Shown here: positions 52,295 to 59,669 of the stretch, one piece after another
How the letters are laid out: each line of letters begins with the position of its first letter
Position numbering within the stretch: position 1 is the first letter of the stretch
Source: a bacterium HR33
GTDB lineage: Bacteria; Gemmatimonadota; Gemmatimonadetes; Gemmatimonadales; GWC2-71-9
Direction: 5' to 3'
NCBI GenBank assembly: GCA_002923375.1
Contig: BEIJ01000001.1
Location: 62,001 to 126,000, forward strand
Length of the DNA stretch: 64,000 bases
Position numbers and translations under genes: made by a program
The notes under the pieces: model-generated
What the model was told of the DNA's origin: nothing
The model's database searches: none
Seen by the model: only the letters and a program-made list of their open reading frames with translations

Positions 52295-52722
52295 CCAACC
52301 TCCACCGTCCCGCGGTACACCTGCGATTCTTCGTGCAACACCTCCACCCTATAGCTCCCGTTCGGCACGTTGAGAAAGGTTGCTCGATACACCACCCGAA
52401 CTACCGCGGTGGCGCAAATAGGACCACGACGGGTTCTAATATCCAGCACCAAGACGTCACCTTTGAAGGTGCCGCGGGCGTCGTACCCATGGTTGAAGCA
52501 CAGGAAGGTGTACTCCCCGGTCACCACCACGGACGCACCTTCACTTCGCACTGTGATGGTGGGCGGGCTCCGAAACCACGCCGAGAAGTCCTGCGTACCG
52601 GGAGGCGGGACCGACTCACCTGATACCCGAAATTCCATCGGCCAGTCGCCGCTGGGACCGACCACCAGCCCACAGCCAAGCATCCCGAGTGCGCCTAGGA
52701 TCGCCAGACACCCTGCGCTCAC
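52291..52722 (-). CDS. Small lipoprotein with two conserved cysteines (paralogue of 37302-37760)
   Basis: About 143 residues from GTG 52722 (GGAAG upstream), with lipobox LGMLGC. GTG 52797 is an alternative start with two more arginines ahead of the signal. The mature part PPTITVRSEGASVVVTGEYTFLCFNHGYDARG, then VLVLDIRTRRGPICATAVVRVVYRA and GSYRVEVLHEE, matches the lipoprotein at 37302 in strand order and in both cysteines. The function is unknown. It is coupled to a barrel-like gene downstream. Confidence 0.6.
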   Translation of the reverse strand: MSAGCLAILGALGMLGCGLVVGPSGDWPMEFRVSGESVPPPGTQDFSAWFRSPPTITVRSEGASVVVTGEYTFLCFNHGYDARGTFKGDVLVLDIRTRRGPICATAVVRVVYRATFLNVPNGSYRVEVLHEESQVYRGTVEVG

Positions 52723-52823
52723 CCAGCTTCCGATCAGCCTGCACCCATCATTGCAACCCCACGACCGAGGCAATGCCCCAGCACGCCCCAAGCGCACTTG
52801 GCACTCGAGCCGTGGAGGCAACG

Positions 52824-53502
52824 TCAGCAGCTTATTTGGGGAGGCTCGCATATGTTGACATTGACGCCCAGCTCGGTCCAGGCGGTCCGGCCCAGCGACC
52901 AGATCTGAAGCTTGAGCCAAAAGTCCGGTTCGGTCGCATCTACATACTGCTGGTAGCTGGTACCGGTCCCTGCCTCGTACCAAGTCTGCCCGTCCTGGGA
53001 GAACCACCTCTGGTACGTGTAGTCGGTACCATTATACGGAATGGCATCCCACCGATACGCTCCCGGAGTGTCGATATAGCTCGGTCCCGAGATGACGACG
53101 CTCAACGCGGGATGATTTTCGATCGCCGGCCCAATGGCCGTCACACGGGGGCCGGTATTTTTGGCCCTCGGGGCGGCGCTTCGCGGTCCGGAAGTAACGC
53201 GCAGGCACTCTCTACAGTCCTCAGATTGCACCGGGATCATCACCCGGCCCCTGGGGACCGTACCAGAAGTGCTCCCAGTGGTCGCATCCCCCCCGAGTCT
53301 CGCGCGGGTGCTTTACTCCGTGCAAGACATTGTTGTCAAACCAAAAGAAATCAATATGCGTCACCCATCCACTTCAGGGGTCCCAGCCGTCTGTGCATGC
53401 GAAACAAACAGTCTCAGCTCCTACGGTCGAGTCCTTACCACGCCATACAAGCAACAATCCGGCAGCGGCGGCACCCACAAGGAAAGTTTTACTTATGCTC
53501 AT
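52824..53502 (-). pseudogene. Secreted Cys-containing protein gene with in-frame TGA and a frameshift
   Basis: ATG at 53502 has a strong SD (AGGAGG, five bases away) and opens a signal-peptide-like MSISKTFLVGAAAAGLLLV, then ETVCFACTDGWDP and a TGA at 53376-53374. The same frame continues for 50 codons (SGWVTHIDFFWFDNNVLHG, GGCDHWEHFWYGP) to a TGA at 53221. An overlapping frame from 53243 then reads CRECLRV and an Ig/PKD-like tail (VVISGPSYIDTPGAYRW, TYQRWFSQDGQTWYEAGTG) to 52824. The simplest reading is one ancestral secreted protein broken by a nonsense mutation (CGA or TGG to TGA) and a frameshift. No selenocysteine hairpin is evident after the first TGA. Confidence 0.55.
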
Positions 53503-53511
53503 GTATGCCTC

Positions 53512-54669
53512 CTAGCGTTTGAGTGTAATCCGCGATATGAGAATAGCGGGCTCGCCCCCCTTCCCTTCTCCGGGATTCGCGAGAAACCCCCCTCCGAACG
53601 GCGCCCCGAGCGGACCGTCAAAACGGGAATGAGCCAACACCCGCCGGCGCTCGAGGTCCAGAACTTCGATTATCACGTCTATGCGCGGCCGCTCAGCAAG
53701 CTCCGCACAAGTCCGCTCGTGTAGCCGCGCTTCCCTGCGCCGGGGAGTCCACAAACGGGACGGTACCATCACCTGCAGCCACAACAACCCGCCAGCGTCT
53801 TCCCACAAGCCGTTCAACAAAGGCGTGAACGGCTCGTCGAAGACCCCGTCGCTGGGCCTAGATTGCGGTTCCTGAGAAGGAAACCACTCCACCCTCCGGC
53901 TAATCGAGGCAATCTTGGAGAAGTCCCTGTCGTAAACCTCTATGGTGAGCGAGTAGGGCCGAGCCACCAGCAATGTCCCGTCACGCCGCACCCACAGATG
54001 ACGCCACTGGCGCCACTGCGCTCGCTGGTCGAGAGGCACCACATCTACCGAACGGACCACGTTCCCGTCGGTATCGATAAGGTGCACCGTGGGAACAGCC
54101 CCTGTCGCCCGGACCGGCGAACCCGTGGTGTTCACCGCAAGGTGCCCGTCCGGCCAAAGCGCAGCAGACATGGCGATTGCCGGAGTCATGGGAACACGGG
54201 TAGTCTTCACGACGTTGCCCTCCCGCGAGAACACCGTGTGCCTCCCGAGCACCCCATCCAGAACATGAATCGACCCATCCGGGCCCACCATTACGTTCCG
54301 GATCATCTCGTATTCGCCCGGACCTCCGCCCTGTCGGCCGATTTGCCGCACGAAGCGGCCGTCGGCGCCGAACGCTTTCAGCAGGCCGTCGCTGCGGTCC
54401 ACCACGTAGAATACGCCCGCCGGGTCCCAAGCGATCGCTCCCGGACGCGGGCTCAGCTCAACGTTCTCTAGGGTGACCACGGTATCGACGACCACGGAGC
54501 AAGAAGGACACGATATCTCCGAGGCTATTACCGTCTCGCGAATTGACGGCATATTACGCTCCTCTCTGGTGCTGCACCCGAAGGCTCCGGCCGCGCAGGC
54601 GATTGCGGCGAGCGCGCTTCCGCACAGCCTGATCGCGCCAATCACCGGGAGTCTCACAGTAACGGCCAT
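53512..54669 (-). CDS. Six-bladed beta-propeller (NHL-type) lipoprotein
   Basis: A 385-residue lipoprotein with signal and lipobox AGAFGC near residue 32. A SEISCPSCSVVVDTVVTL segment follows, a CPxC motif seen ahead of beta-propellers in this group. Propeller repeats include GAIAWDPAGVFYVVDRSDGLLKAFGADGRFVRQIGRQGGGPGEYEMIRNVMVGPDGSIHVLD, DGHLAVNT, and HLWVRRDGTLLV. It probably acts as a periplasmic or surface scaffold or ligand binder. Its TAG stop is fused to the SD of the next (broken) gene, so they were once co-translated. Confidence 0.85.
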   Translation of the reverse strand: MAVTVRLPVIGAIRLCGSALAAIACAAGAFGCSTREERNMPSIRETVIASEISCPSCSVVVDTVVTLENVELSPRPGAIAWDPAGVFYVVDRSDGLLKAFGADGRFVRQIGRQGGGPGEYEMIRNVMVGPDGSIHVLDGVLGRHTVFSREGNVVKTTRVPMTPAIAMSAALWPDGHLAVNTTGSPVRATGAVPTVHLIDTDGNVVRSVDVVPLDQRAQWRQWRHLWVRRDGTLLVARPYSLTIEVYDRDFSKIASISRRVEWFPSQEPQSRPSDGVFDEPFTPLLNGLWEDAGGLLWLQVMVPSRLWTPRRREARLHERTCAELAERPRIDVIIEVLDLERRRVLAHSRFDGPLGAPFGGGFLANPGEGKGGEPAILISRITLKR

Positions 54670-54896
54670 TTCGACGCCTTACGGCCACCTACCTCTGATT
54701 GCCCGGGGCATGTTACTTCGGAGCTTATGACCATATGGGCCCTAGCTGCTCTGCCGTGATCGTCCCCCATTCGACAGCCTAGCGTTGGGGCTACGAGCAC
54801 AGCTCCTACCAACCCGATCACTCTTATCCCCTGTCTCCCCTCGCCATTGCCCGTCTGAACCAAGACCTTCGTGCGCCTCATAGCTTCCCCAAACAA
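54654..54896 (-). pseudogene. Truncated N-terminus of a second beta-propeller lipoprotein
   Basis: An 80-codon frame with a lipoprotein signal (IRVIGLVGAVLVAPTLGC) followed by HMVISSEVTCPG, closely like the ETVIASEISCPSC segment of the adjacent intact lipoprotein. No propeller follows. The frame ends inside the start of the next gene. It is best read as the front end of a deleted paralogue; a small stand-alone lipoprotein is the alternative. Confidence 0.5.
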
Positions 54897-54945
54897 TCCC
54901 CCTCATCGAGCTCAACGAGCTGGTGACAGTCCTTAATAGAACGTT

Positions 54946-56046
54946 CTACCTCCCCAGGCTGTCCGGAGCAAATGTCAGCAGCCGGCTTCTCACCTCGGCG
55001 GAATCGGAAAGCCACTCGACAGTGAGGGCACGAAGGAAGGCGACGAGATCCGCCTTCTCTTGATCGGAAAACTTCCGCTCTGCTATCACGTCGTCGATAT
55101 TAGGGTTCCTGATTCCACCCCGAGCGTACAACTCGACCACATCCTCCAACGTTTCCAGGCTACCGTCGTGCATGTACGGGGCCGTAAGCGCCACGCTGTT
55201 AAGGGAGGGAGTGACGAAAGCTCCCCAATCCCGGGGGCGACGAGTGACCCCATACCTACCCACGTCCTCCATACGCCCATCCTTGTACCCGACCCCAAGA
55301 TTGTGAAAACGATTGTCGGTGAACACAATGACGCCCGAACCCCCAGGGTCCGGCAGCGGAACATGACAGCCTGCGCAGCCGGCCTTGGCGCTGCGGAAGA
55401 GCCGCCAACCGCTTATCTCAGACTCGGAAAGCGCCGTGGAATCTCCCCCAAGGTAAAAGCGATCGAAGCGGGACCCAGTGACCACCAGGGACCTGAGAAA
55501 TTCCACTAGCGCAGATAGCACAGACTGAGCGTCCGGCAATCGCCCGTAGGCACGACGGAACCACCTCCTGTAACTAGCGTCTTGCGCAATCCGCCGAACA
55601 GCCTCAGGCAGGTCGAGGCCCATGTCACCGCTGACGGTAAAGACTCCCCGCAGCTGCTCCTCAAGGCTCTCGGCGCGCCCGTCCCAGTCGAAGCTCGAAC
55701 GAAACACCGCCACGTTGATCAAGGTAGGGGTATTGCGCTTGCGAGCTCTCTCCCCGATACCGTGACTCACCGGTCGCGGCTCGGCAAAGGCGTAGCTTGG
55801 CATATGACAGGTCGCGCAGCTGATACTGGAGTCCCGGGAAAGGCGCACGTCCTCGAACAGCCGTGCCCCTAAGCGAATCCGCTCCAAAGGTGTCGCCTTG
55901 CCCTTCCCCTCGACATGGGGTGGGTTACCCGACTCGGACCGCTGCCAAGCTGGACTACCTTGACACGGCCCGAAGTAGCCTAGCAAAAAAGCGACAGCCA
56001 GTCCCAGAAAAGGAACCGCACGCCCCTTTGAAGCGTTCATCGCCAC
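54946..56046 (-). CDS. Di-heme cytochrome c peroxidase / MauG-family protein
   Basis: A 366-residue exported protein with two c-type heme sites, CATCH (C77, C80, H81) and CAGCH (C224, C227, H228). Peroxidase segments are ERIRLGARLFEDVRLSRDSSISCATCH, NTPTLINVAVF, FDWDGRAESLEEQ, FHNLGVGYKDG, TPSLNSVALTAPYMHDGSLETLEDVVELYARGG and FSDQEKADLVAFLRAL. The start has a membrane signal (PFLGLAVAFLLGYFG). Members reduce hydrogen peroxide or modify partner proteins. It is in an operon with the lipoprotein upstream (overlap ~10 bases). A fragment of this gene is duplicated at 50965. Confidence 0.93.
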   Translation of the reverse strand: MAMNASKGRAVPFLGLAVAFLLGYFGPCQGSPAWQRSESGNPPHVEGKGKATPLERIRLGARLFEDVRLSRDSSISCATCHMPSYAFAEPRPVSHGIGERARKRNTPTLINVAVFRSSFDWDGRAESLEEQLRGVFTVSGDMGLDLPEAVRRIAQDASYRRWFRRAYGRLPDAQSVLSALVEFLRSLVVTGSRFDRFYLGGDSTALSESEISGWRLFRSAKAGCAGCHVPLPDPGGSGVIVFTDNRFHNLGVGYKDGRMEDVGRYGVTRRPRDWGAFVTPSLNSVALTAPYMHDGSLETLEDVVELYARGGIRNPNIDDVIAERKFSDQEKADLVAFLRALTVEWLSDSAEVRSRLLTFAPDSLGR

Positions 56047-56816
56047 GGCCGGACCCGAAACACGATCTGATCTGACCCGCCAGCCGCGCCAACCTTCACC
56101 AACGCCGCATCCACGCGTCTAAATCGGGTAACATCCACGCCCCAACTCGTGAACGCCGCCGGAACTGTGCGGAGCTCCTCGAGTCTCCTAAGCTCGAATC
56201 GTTCAGTGGGACTCAGATCTCCGTCGAGAGCACGCGTCAACAGGTTTGCAACAGCCGACTCAGCTGCCAGCACCCATGCCGCACGGCGCGCAACGGCTTC
56301 TGGCGAGAAGATCGGGTTACCACTAGGACCCTTCCCCATGCCGAAAGAATCCACAGCCAGCCCGGCGTTCTGCGGCGCCAGAAATACCGCCGCATCGGCG
56401 GGCAACTGCATGCTCACGTTTCCAGCTCTATCCCGAACGACTAGGCCGAGAAGCAAGTTGGCCCCGCGAGGAAAGGGTCCGAGCACCGTTTCGAACAGGG
56501 CCGGCCGTCCAAAGTCGTCTTCCACAGGTGAATGAATCGCGCAATGCCAGGTTCGCCCCCCGTCCAATGAATATCGTGTGACAGCTCCGGTCCGAGAGAT
56601 CCCAGAGCCAGCATCCCCAGCTAACAGCTGAACCGCCACCCTCCCGTCAGGAAGTAGGACGGCGCGGTAGTTGCTCACCATCGGCGGAACGGTGTCGTGG
56701 GAAGCACCCCTACAGGCCCCTCGTAGCTGCCCGACGGCATCTTCTTCGGAGGCACAAGCGAGCAGTGCTAATATGAGCACGACAGATATCGCACCACACC
56801 GGAACAACCGCTCCAC
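56037..56816 (-). CDS. Lipoprotein of unknown function next to the di-heme peroxidase
   Basis: About 259 residues from GTG 56816, giving a lipoprotein signal CGAISVVLILALLAC. The mature part has an Ig-like beta pattern (YRAVLLPDGRVAVQLLAGD, TRYSLDGGRTWHCAIHS, GANLLLGLVVRDRAGNVSM) and a helical C-terminal region (AVARRAAWVLAAESAVANLLTRAL, FELRRLEELRTVPAAF). The stop lies inside the peroxidase start, so the two are co-translated, and it may be a partner or substrate of the peroxidase. The longest open frame reaches 56918, but the added residues do not improve the signal. Confidence 0.65.
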   Translation of the reverse strand: MERLFRCGAISVVLILALLACASEEDAVGQLRGACRGASHDTVPPMVSNYRAVLLPDGRVAVQLLAGDAGSGISRTGAVTRYSLDGGRTWHCAIHSPVEDDFGRPALFETVLGPFPRGANLLLGLVVRDRAGNVSMQLPADAAVFLAPQNAGLAVDSFGMGKGPSGNPIFSPEAVARRAAWVLAAESAVANLLTRALDGDLSPTERFELRRLEELRTVPAAFTSWGVDVTRFRRVDAALVKVGAAGGSDQIVFRVRPWR

Positions 56817-56978
56817 CAACTGCCCTAGGCCGATACGTGATCCTCCACCCACCGGGGCACCTATGGTGCCCTCAGCCTGATACCTAGGGCACGGCTCTGG
56901 AACAGAAAACGCTGCCACACCGCATGTCCGAGCCAGTACTCGCCTCCATATTTTGCGCGTACCCGGGCAATCGCACCA

Positions 56979-57077
56979 GCCCTAAATGCGACAAAAACCG
57001 CCCTAAACGCGACAGTCCCAAGCCCACCGACCATGAATACCGCCCCGAATGCGACACAAACCCGCCCCAACGCGACA
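56979..57077. repeat. Array of 21-bp-spaced direct repeats upstream of the AraC-like gene
   Basis: GCCCTAAATGCGACA (56979), GCCCTAAACGCGACA (57000), GCCCCGAATGCGACA (57042) and GCCCCAACGCGACA (57064) share a GCGACA core placed at 0, 21, 63 and 84 bases. A degenerate unit (GCCCACCGACC) fills the 42-base position. Spacing of two helical turns suggests a row of protein-binding sites. Read on the minus strand it also encodes a seven-residue repeat resembling VAFRAVF inside a 109-codon frame (56861-57190), so a repetitive peptide is the alternative. The rest of the 56817-57201 gap holds no other recognisable feature. Confidence 0.7.
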
Positions 57078-57201
57078 ACCCCAAAAACTCCAAAGGCTGG
57101 CCAGCCTAGCCCGGCCAGTCCACTGAAACCGGCTATTTCCCCTGGCGCCCCCAAAAACCGAACCGCATATTCCCGCAAGCACCGCAACACCCTAAACGGC
57201 T

Positions 57202-58059
57202 ATGGCCGATCGCCCTGTGCTCTGCTGCCTCCCCCAAGAAACCTTCGACCTCATAGAGCGCACCCTCGCCAAAGAAAAAATCCGAGCGGTCCACACCACC
57301 GAACGCACCCTGCTTGCCACACCCCGAGAACCCGCTCTCGCCGCCATGATTTACCAACCACGTAGAGACGACCTCCATACCGGTCTCCTGGTCGTAGAAC
57401 ACTGGACAAACCTCTATCCCAACCGCCCGCTGGTCCTCTGCTTTCCGGGCCCGATCGGAGGCAGAGCCGACAGCTTGAGCTCCCTCAACCACTTCAGCGG
57501 GGTGCTAGCCTGGATGACCGACGCGGAGGTATCACCTCAAGGAGCGGCGGAGATCGCCGCGGTGGTAGCCAGACTCTTGGCCATGGCGCCCGAGTTTCTG
57601 GTTCGAGCCCTGGTAAAGCTCGTAAGCCCTCAACTGACACCCGCCGTCACGGCCTTCAGAGAAGCCCTCCTGGATCGCCTGCGCACGGGCGGCACCTCAG
57701 CTCCAACGCGTTCCACGCTGGCCGCCGCATCACAGTTCCCCCTCTGGCGCATCCAGCGCGCCTGCCGCAAAGCCGGACTGCCCCCACCGGAACGGCTAGT
57801 AGAATGGCTCACGCTGATCTACGTTCTGGCCCGGGCGGACTGGGAAGAAATCAGCATCGCACGAGCAGCGGCCCACAGCGAAATCTCGGATAAGTACCTG
57901 CGCGGCCTGCGCTCTCGCTTACTTCCCGGAGTGCCTCGCCTCTCGGCGCGCCAGGCCGGGGATATCCTCGTTCGGGCCATCGTGACTTTCGCCCAAGAGG
58001 CGAAGCTTCCGGCAGAGAGGGCCGGAGAGATCGCCGAGCGCCTGAGCTACCGACCCTAG
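57202..58059 (+). CDS. Candidate regulator: degenerate receiver-like domain + AraC-like helix-turn-helix
   Basis: A 285-residue protein. Residues ~1-105 look like a receiver-type alpha/beta unit without the phospho-acceptor pattern (PVLCCLPQETFDLIERTLAKEKIRAV, LLVVEHWTNLYPNRPLVLCFPG). Then VVARLLAMAPEFLVRALVKLVSPQLTPAVTAFREALLD, and a C-terminal region (~175-260) with two helix-turn-helix-like units (FPLWRIQRACRKAGLPPPERLVEWLTLIYVL; EISIARAAAHSEISDKYLRGL) in the style of AraC-type regulators. A 21-bp repeat array lies just upstream and may be its own operator. A broken duplicate is at 51038-51468. No good SD precedes the ATG. Confidence 0.65.
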   Translation: MADRPVLCCLPQETFDLIERTLAKEKIRAVHTTERTLLATPREPALAAMIYQPRRDDLHTGLLVVEHWTNLYPNRPLVLCFPGPIGGRADSLSSLNHFSGVLAWMTDAEVSPQGAAEIAAVVARLLAMAPEFLVRALVKLVSPQLTPAVTAFREALLDRLRTGGTSAPTRSTLAAASQFPLWRIQRACRKAGLPPPERLVEWLTLIYVLARADWEEISIARAAAHSEISDKYLRGLRSRLLPGVPRLSARQAGDILVRAIVTFAQEAKLPAERAGEIAERLSYRP

Positions 58060-58206
58060 GGTCACAGGTTAGCCGGCAGCGATGGAGAGGGTTTACAACC
58101 TCAGCGAGAGGAATTCGGCACATGCTCGGCGGGTCTCTCGTTTGAGCTACCAGCCTACCTGCCGCTCCGGTATACTTCCCTGCGGGCGCTAACGGGAGAA
58201 CATCTG

Positions 58207-58488
58207 ATGCACTATCGTTACGGCGACTTTCCCGAGCTTTTCTGGGACGCGAAGCCCGAGGCATCGATAGACCTCGAGCATCCCGCGGTGCTGGCCCGCA
58301 TCCTCACTCGGAGCTCGCCGGAAATCTTAGTCCGTCTGGTATCCCCCGAGCGCCTGCTGGAACACCTGCCGCGGTTGCCGCTAAACGAGCATGCCCGGGC
58401 CTTCTGGGAGCGAGTAGCGCTGCATCTACAGCAACGCCCTGCCCGGCGATCACCTGCCGAATCAGCCAGTACCTCTACGGCTGAGTAG
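58207..58488 (+). CDS. Putative antitoxin partner of the AbiEii-type gene
   Basis: A 93-residue acidic/helical protein (YGDFPELFWDAKPEASIDLEHPAVLARILTRSSPEILVRLVSPERLLEHLPRLPLN) that precedes the nucleotidyltransferase gene by four bases. Small proteins with an ELFWD...VLxR pattern (DUF6922-like) often replace AbiEi as the upstream partner of AbiEii toxins. The family call is by appearance only. A -10-like TATACT at 58171-58176 and GGGAGA before the ATG are plausible expression signals. Confidence 0.65.
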   Translation: MHYRYGDFPELFWDAKPEASIDLEHPAVLARILTRSSPEILVRLVSPERLLEHLPRLPLNEHARAFWERVALHLQQRPARRSPAESASTSTAE

Positions 58489-58492
58489 GACG

Positions 58493-59260
58493 GTGGCCGG
58501 TCTGCTACGCGCTAATCCTTCTGTAATCCGCGAGTTGCATCGCCGGGTTTTACGCTTGGTGGCCGATGCTCAACGCGAGTACGGAGACCTGGGGCTGAGG
58601 TTGGAGGGCGGGACGGCCCTGGCAGCCTACTATCTGCACCACCGGGAGTCGGAAGACCTGGACTTATTCGGCCGGCCCGGGATGGACGCGCGCGATTTCG
58701 CGCGCTTCGTAGAGGAGCGGGCTGCCGAGGCGGAAATCTCGGTGGTCAGAACGGGCCCCGCCACCCGCGGGTTTAGCGAGCTCGTAGTGCAAGATGCGGC
58801 TGGGAAGGGTCGGCCGCTTAGAATTCAACTGGGCATTCAATCGCCCTACACGCTGGATCCGGCTCAGGCCACGGAAGAAGGTGTGCCGGTAGCTTCGTAT
58901 CGGGATCTCTGTGCCGGCAAGCTCCACGCAATTTGCGACCGCTTCGAGCCGCGCGATTTTGTGGATCTACACGCGATCTTGCACCGGCCACAGACCGGCA
59001 GTGCGCAGCCGCCTTCTGAGGGAGAGCGGCGCCGGAGAATCCGCCACCTGGTCGCCGACTTGCAAGCGATCGATCCCGGCCTTACGACGCCGCGGATCGG
59101 CGAGGCCGTGGCCCGGGGGTTGAAAGTAGATTTGGTCTCGGGATTTCCGTTGCGTCTGCTCAGCGATGTAACCGACAGCGAAGTGCGGGCTACGGTGGAG
59201 CTTTGCTGCGACGAGATCGCGGCTATGGTTGCCGAGGGGTGGGATTTAAGTCGGACTTGA
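58493..59260 (+). CDS. Nucleotidyltransferase AbiEii/AbiGii-type toxin
   Basis: A 255-residue nucleotidyltransferase of the AbiEii family, the toxin half of type IV-like toxin-antitoxin and abortive-infection systems. The core is LEGGTALAAYYLHHRESEDLDLF (GG...SxDLDxF active site near residues 39-60). The second motif is LCAGKLHAICDRFEPRDFVDLHAIL. GTG at 58493 follows the upstream gene by four bases. Related toxins transfer nucleotides to tRNA acceptor ends. The 3' end overlaps a truncated vapC frame on the other strand. Confidence 0.88.
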   Translation: MAGLLRANPSVIRELHRRVLRLVADAQREYGDLGLRLEGGTALAAYYLHHRESEDLDLFGRPGMDARDFARFVEERAAEAEISVVRTGPATRGFSELVVQDAAGKGRPLRIQLGIQSPYTLDPAQATEEGVPVASYRDLCAGKLHAICDRFEPRDFVDLHAILHRPQTGSAQPPSEGERRRRIRHLVADLQAIDPGLTTPRIGEAVARGLKVDLVSGFPLRLLSDVTDSEVRATVELCCDEIAAMVAEGWDLSRT

Positions 59261-59375
59261 GGACCCGTTCGCCGGGCTCCGGCGCGTCTCTCAGAAAAGC
59301 GGCTTCCGGCCCACGCTTCGGGGGAAAGCGGCGCAGCGCCAAAGACCAGACGCTAGTATCCACGAAAAGATTCAC
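59223..59375 (-). pseudogene. vapC: Truncated PIN-domain toxin (VapC) remnant
   Basis: Starts at GTG 59375 in a GTGA overlap with the vapB stop and reads NLFVDTSVWSLALRRFPPK and EAAFLRDAPEPGERVL, the N-terminus of a VapC with its first acidic residue (Asp in VDTSVW). About 35 residues later similarity ends where the abiEii gene's 3' end begins. The other PIN acidic residues are missing, so it is inactive. Confidence 0.75.
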
Positions 59376-59572
59376 CGCCGAGAGCGTTGCCGCTTGTAGT
59401 CGTAATTAGGATCCCACTCGAGCTTGCCGAACAGCTCGCGCAGGTTGCGCTGCTCCCGCCGGGCGATGAATTCTTTCAGGGCCTTCGTGACCGCCGCCTT
59501 TTTGATCTTCTCGCCGCTTACCGCCAGAGCCCGCTCCAACAGATCCGGATCGAGAGCCAAATTCGTAGCCAT
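59372..59572 (-). CDS. vapB: VapB-type antitoxin (DUF2191-like), now without an intact toxin
   Basis: A 66-residue antitoxin: TNLALDPDLLERALAVSGEKIKKAAVTKALKEFIARREQRNLRELFGKLEWDPNYDY. This is the ribbon-helix-helix VapB pattern with a toxin-binding acidic/aromatic tail. It is coupled to the vapC remnant. Sequence just upstream (59573-59600) is unusually rich in GTGT/ACAC steps around ACTAGT and could hold an autoregulatory operator. Confidence 0.8.
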   Translation of the reverse strand: MATNLALDPDLLERALAVSGEKIKKAAVTKALKEFIARREQRNLRELFGKLEWDPNYDYKRQRSRR

Positions 59573-59669
59573 GTGTCATCGCTCACACACTAGTACACAC
59601 ATAATCTACGCGCTGCCGCCAAGTTTCCGGAACCCCGCCAGCTCTCCAGCCGGTGAATCGCCGAACCTC

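Noticed and set aside
53374-53376. TGA read as selenocysteine in the secreted Cys-rich gene
   Set aside because: No bacterial SECIS-like hairpin is evident just after it, and a second lesion (frameshift) occurs in the same gene, so a pseudogene is simpler.
56861-57190. 109-codon minus-strand frame with seven-residue repeats
   Set aside because: It is explained by the 21-bp repeat array and has no SD or known family. Kept only as an alternative reading of the repeats.
59572-59587. TGTGT-N6-TCACA, nine of ten matches to a CRP site, next to vapB
   Set aside because: One half-site is imperfect, it abuts the start codon, and the sequence is part of a GT/CA-rich stretch, so chance or a VapB operator is more likely.
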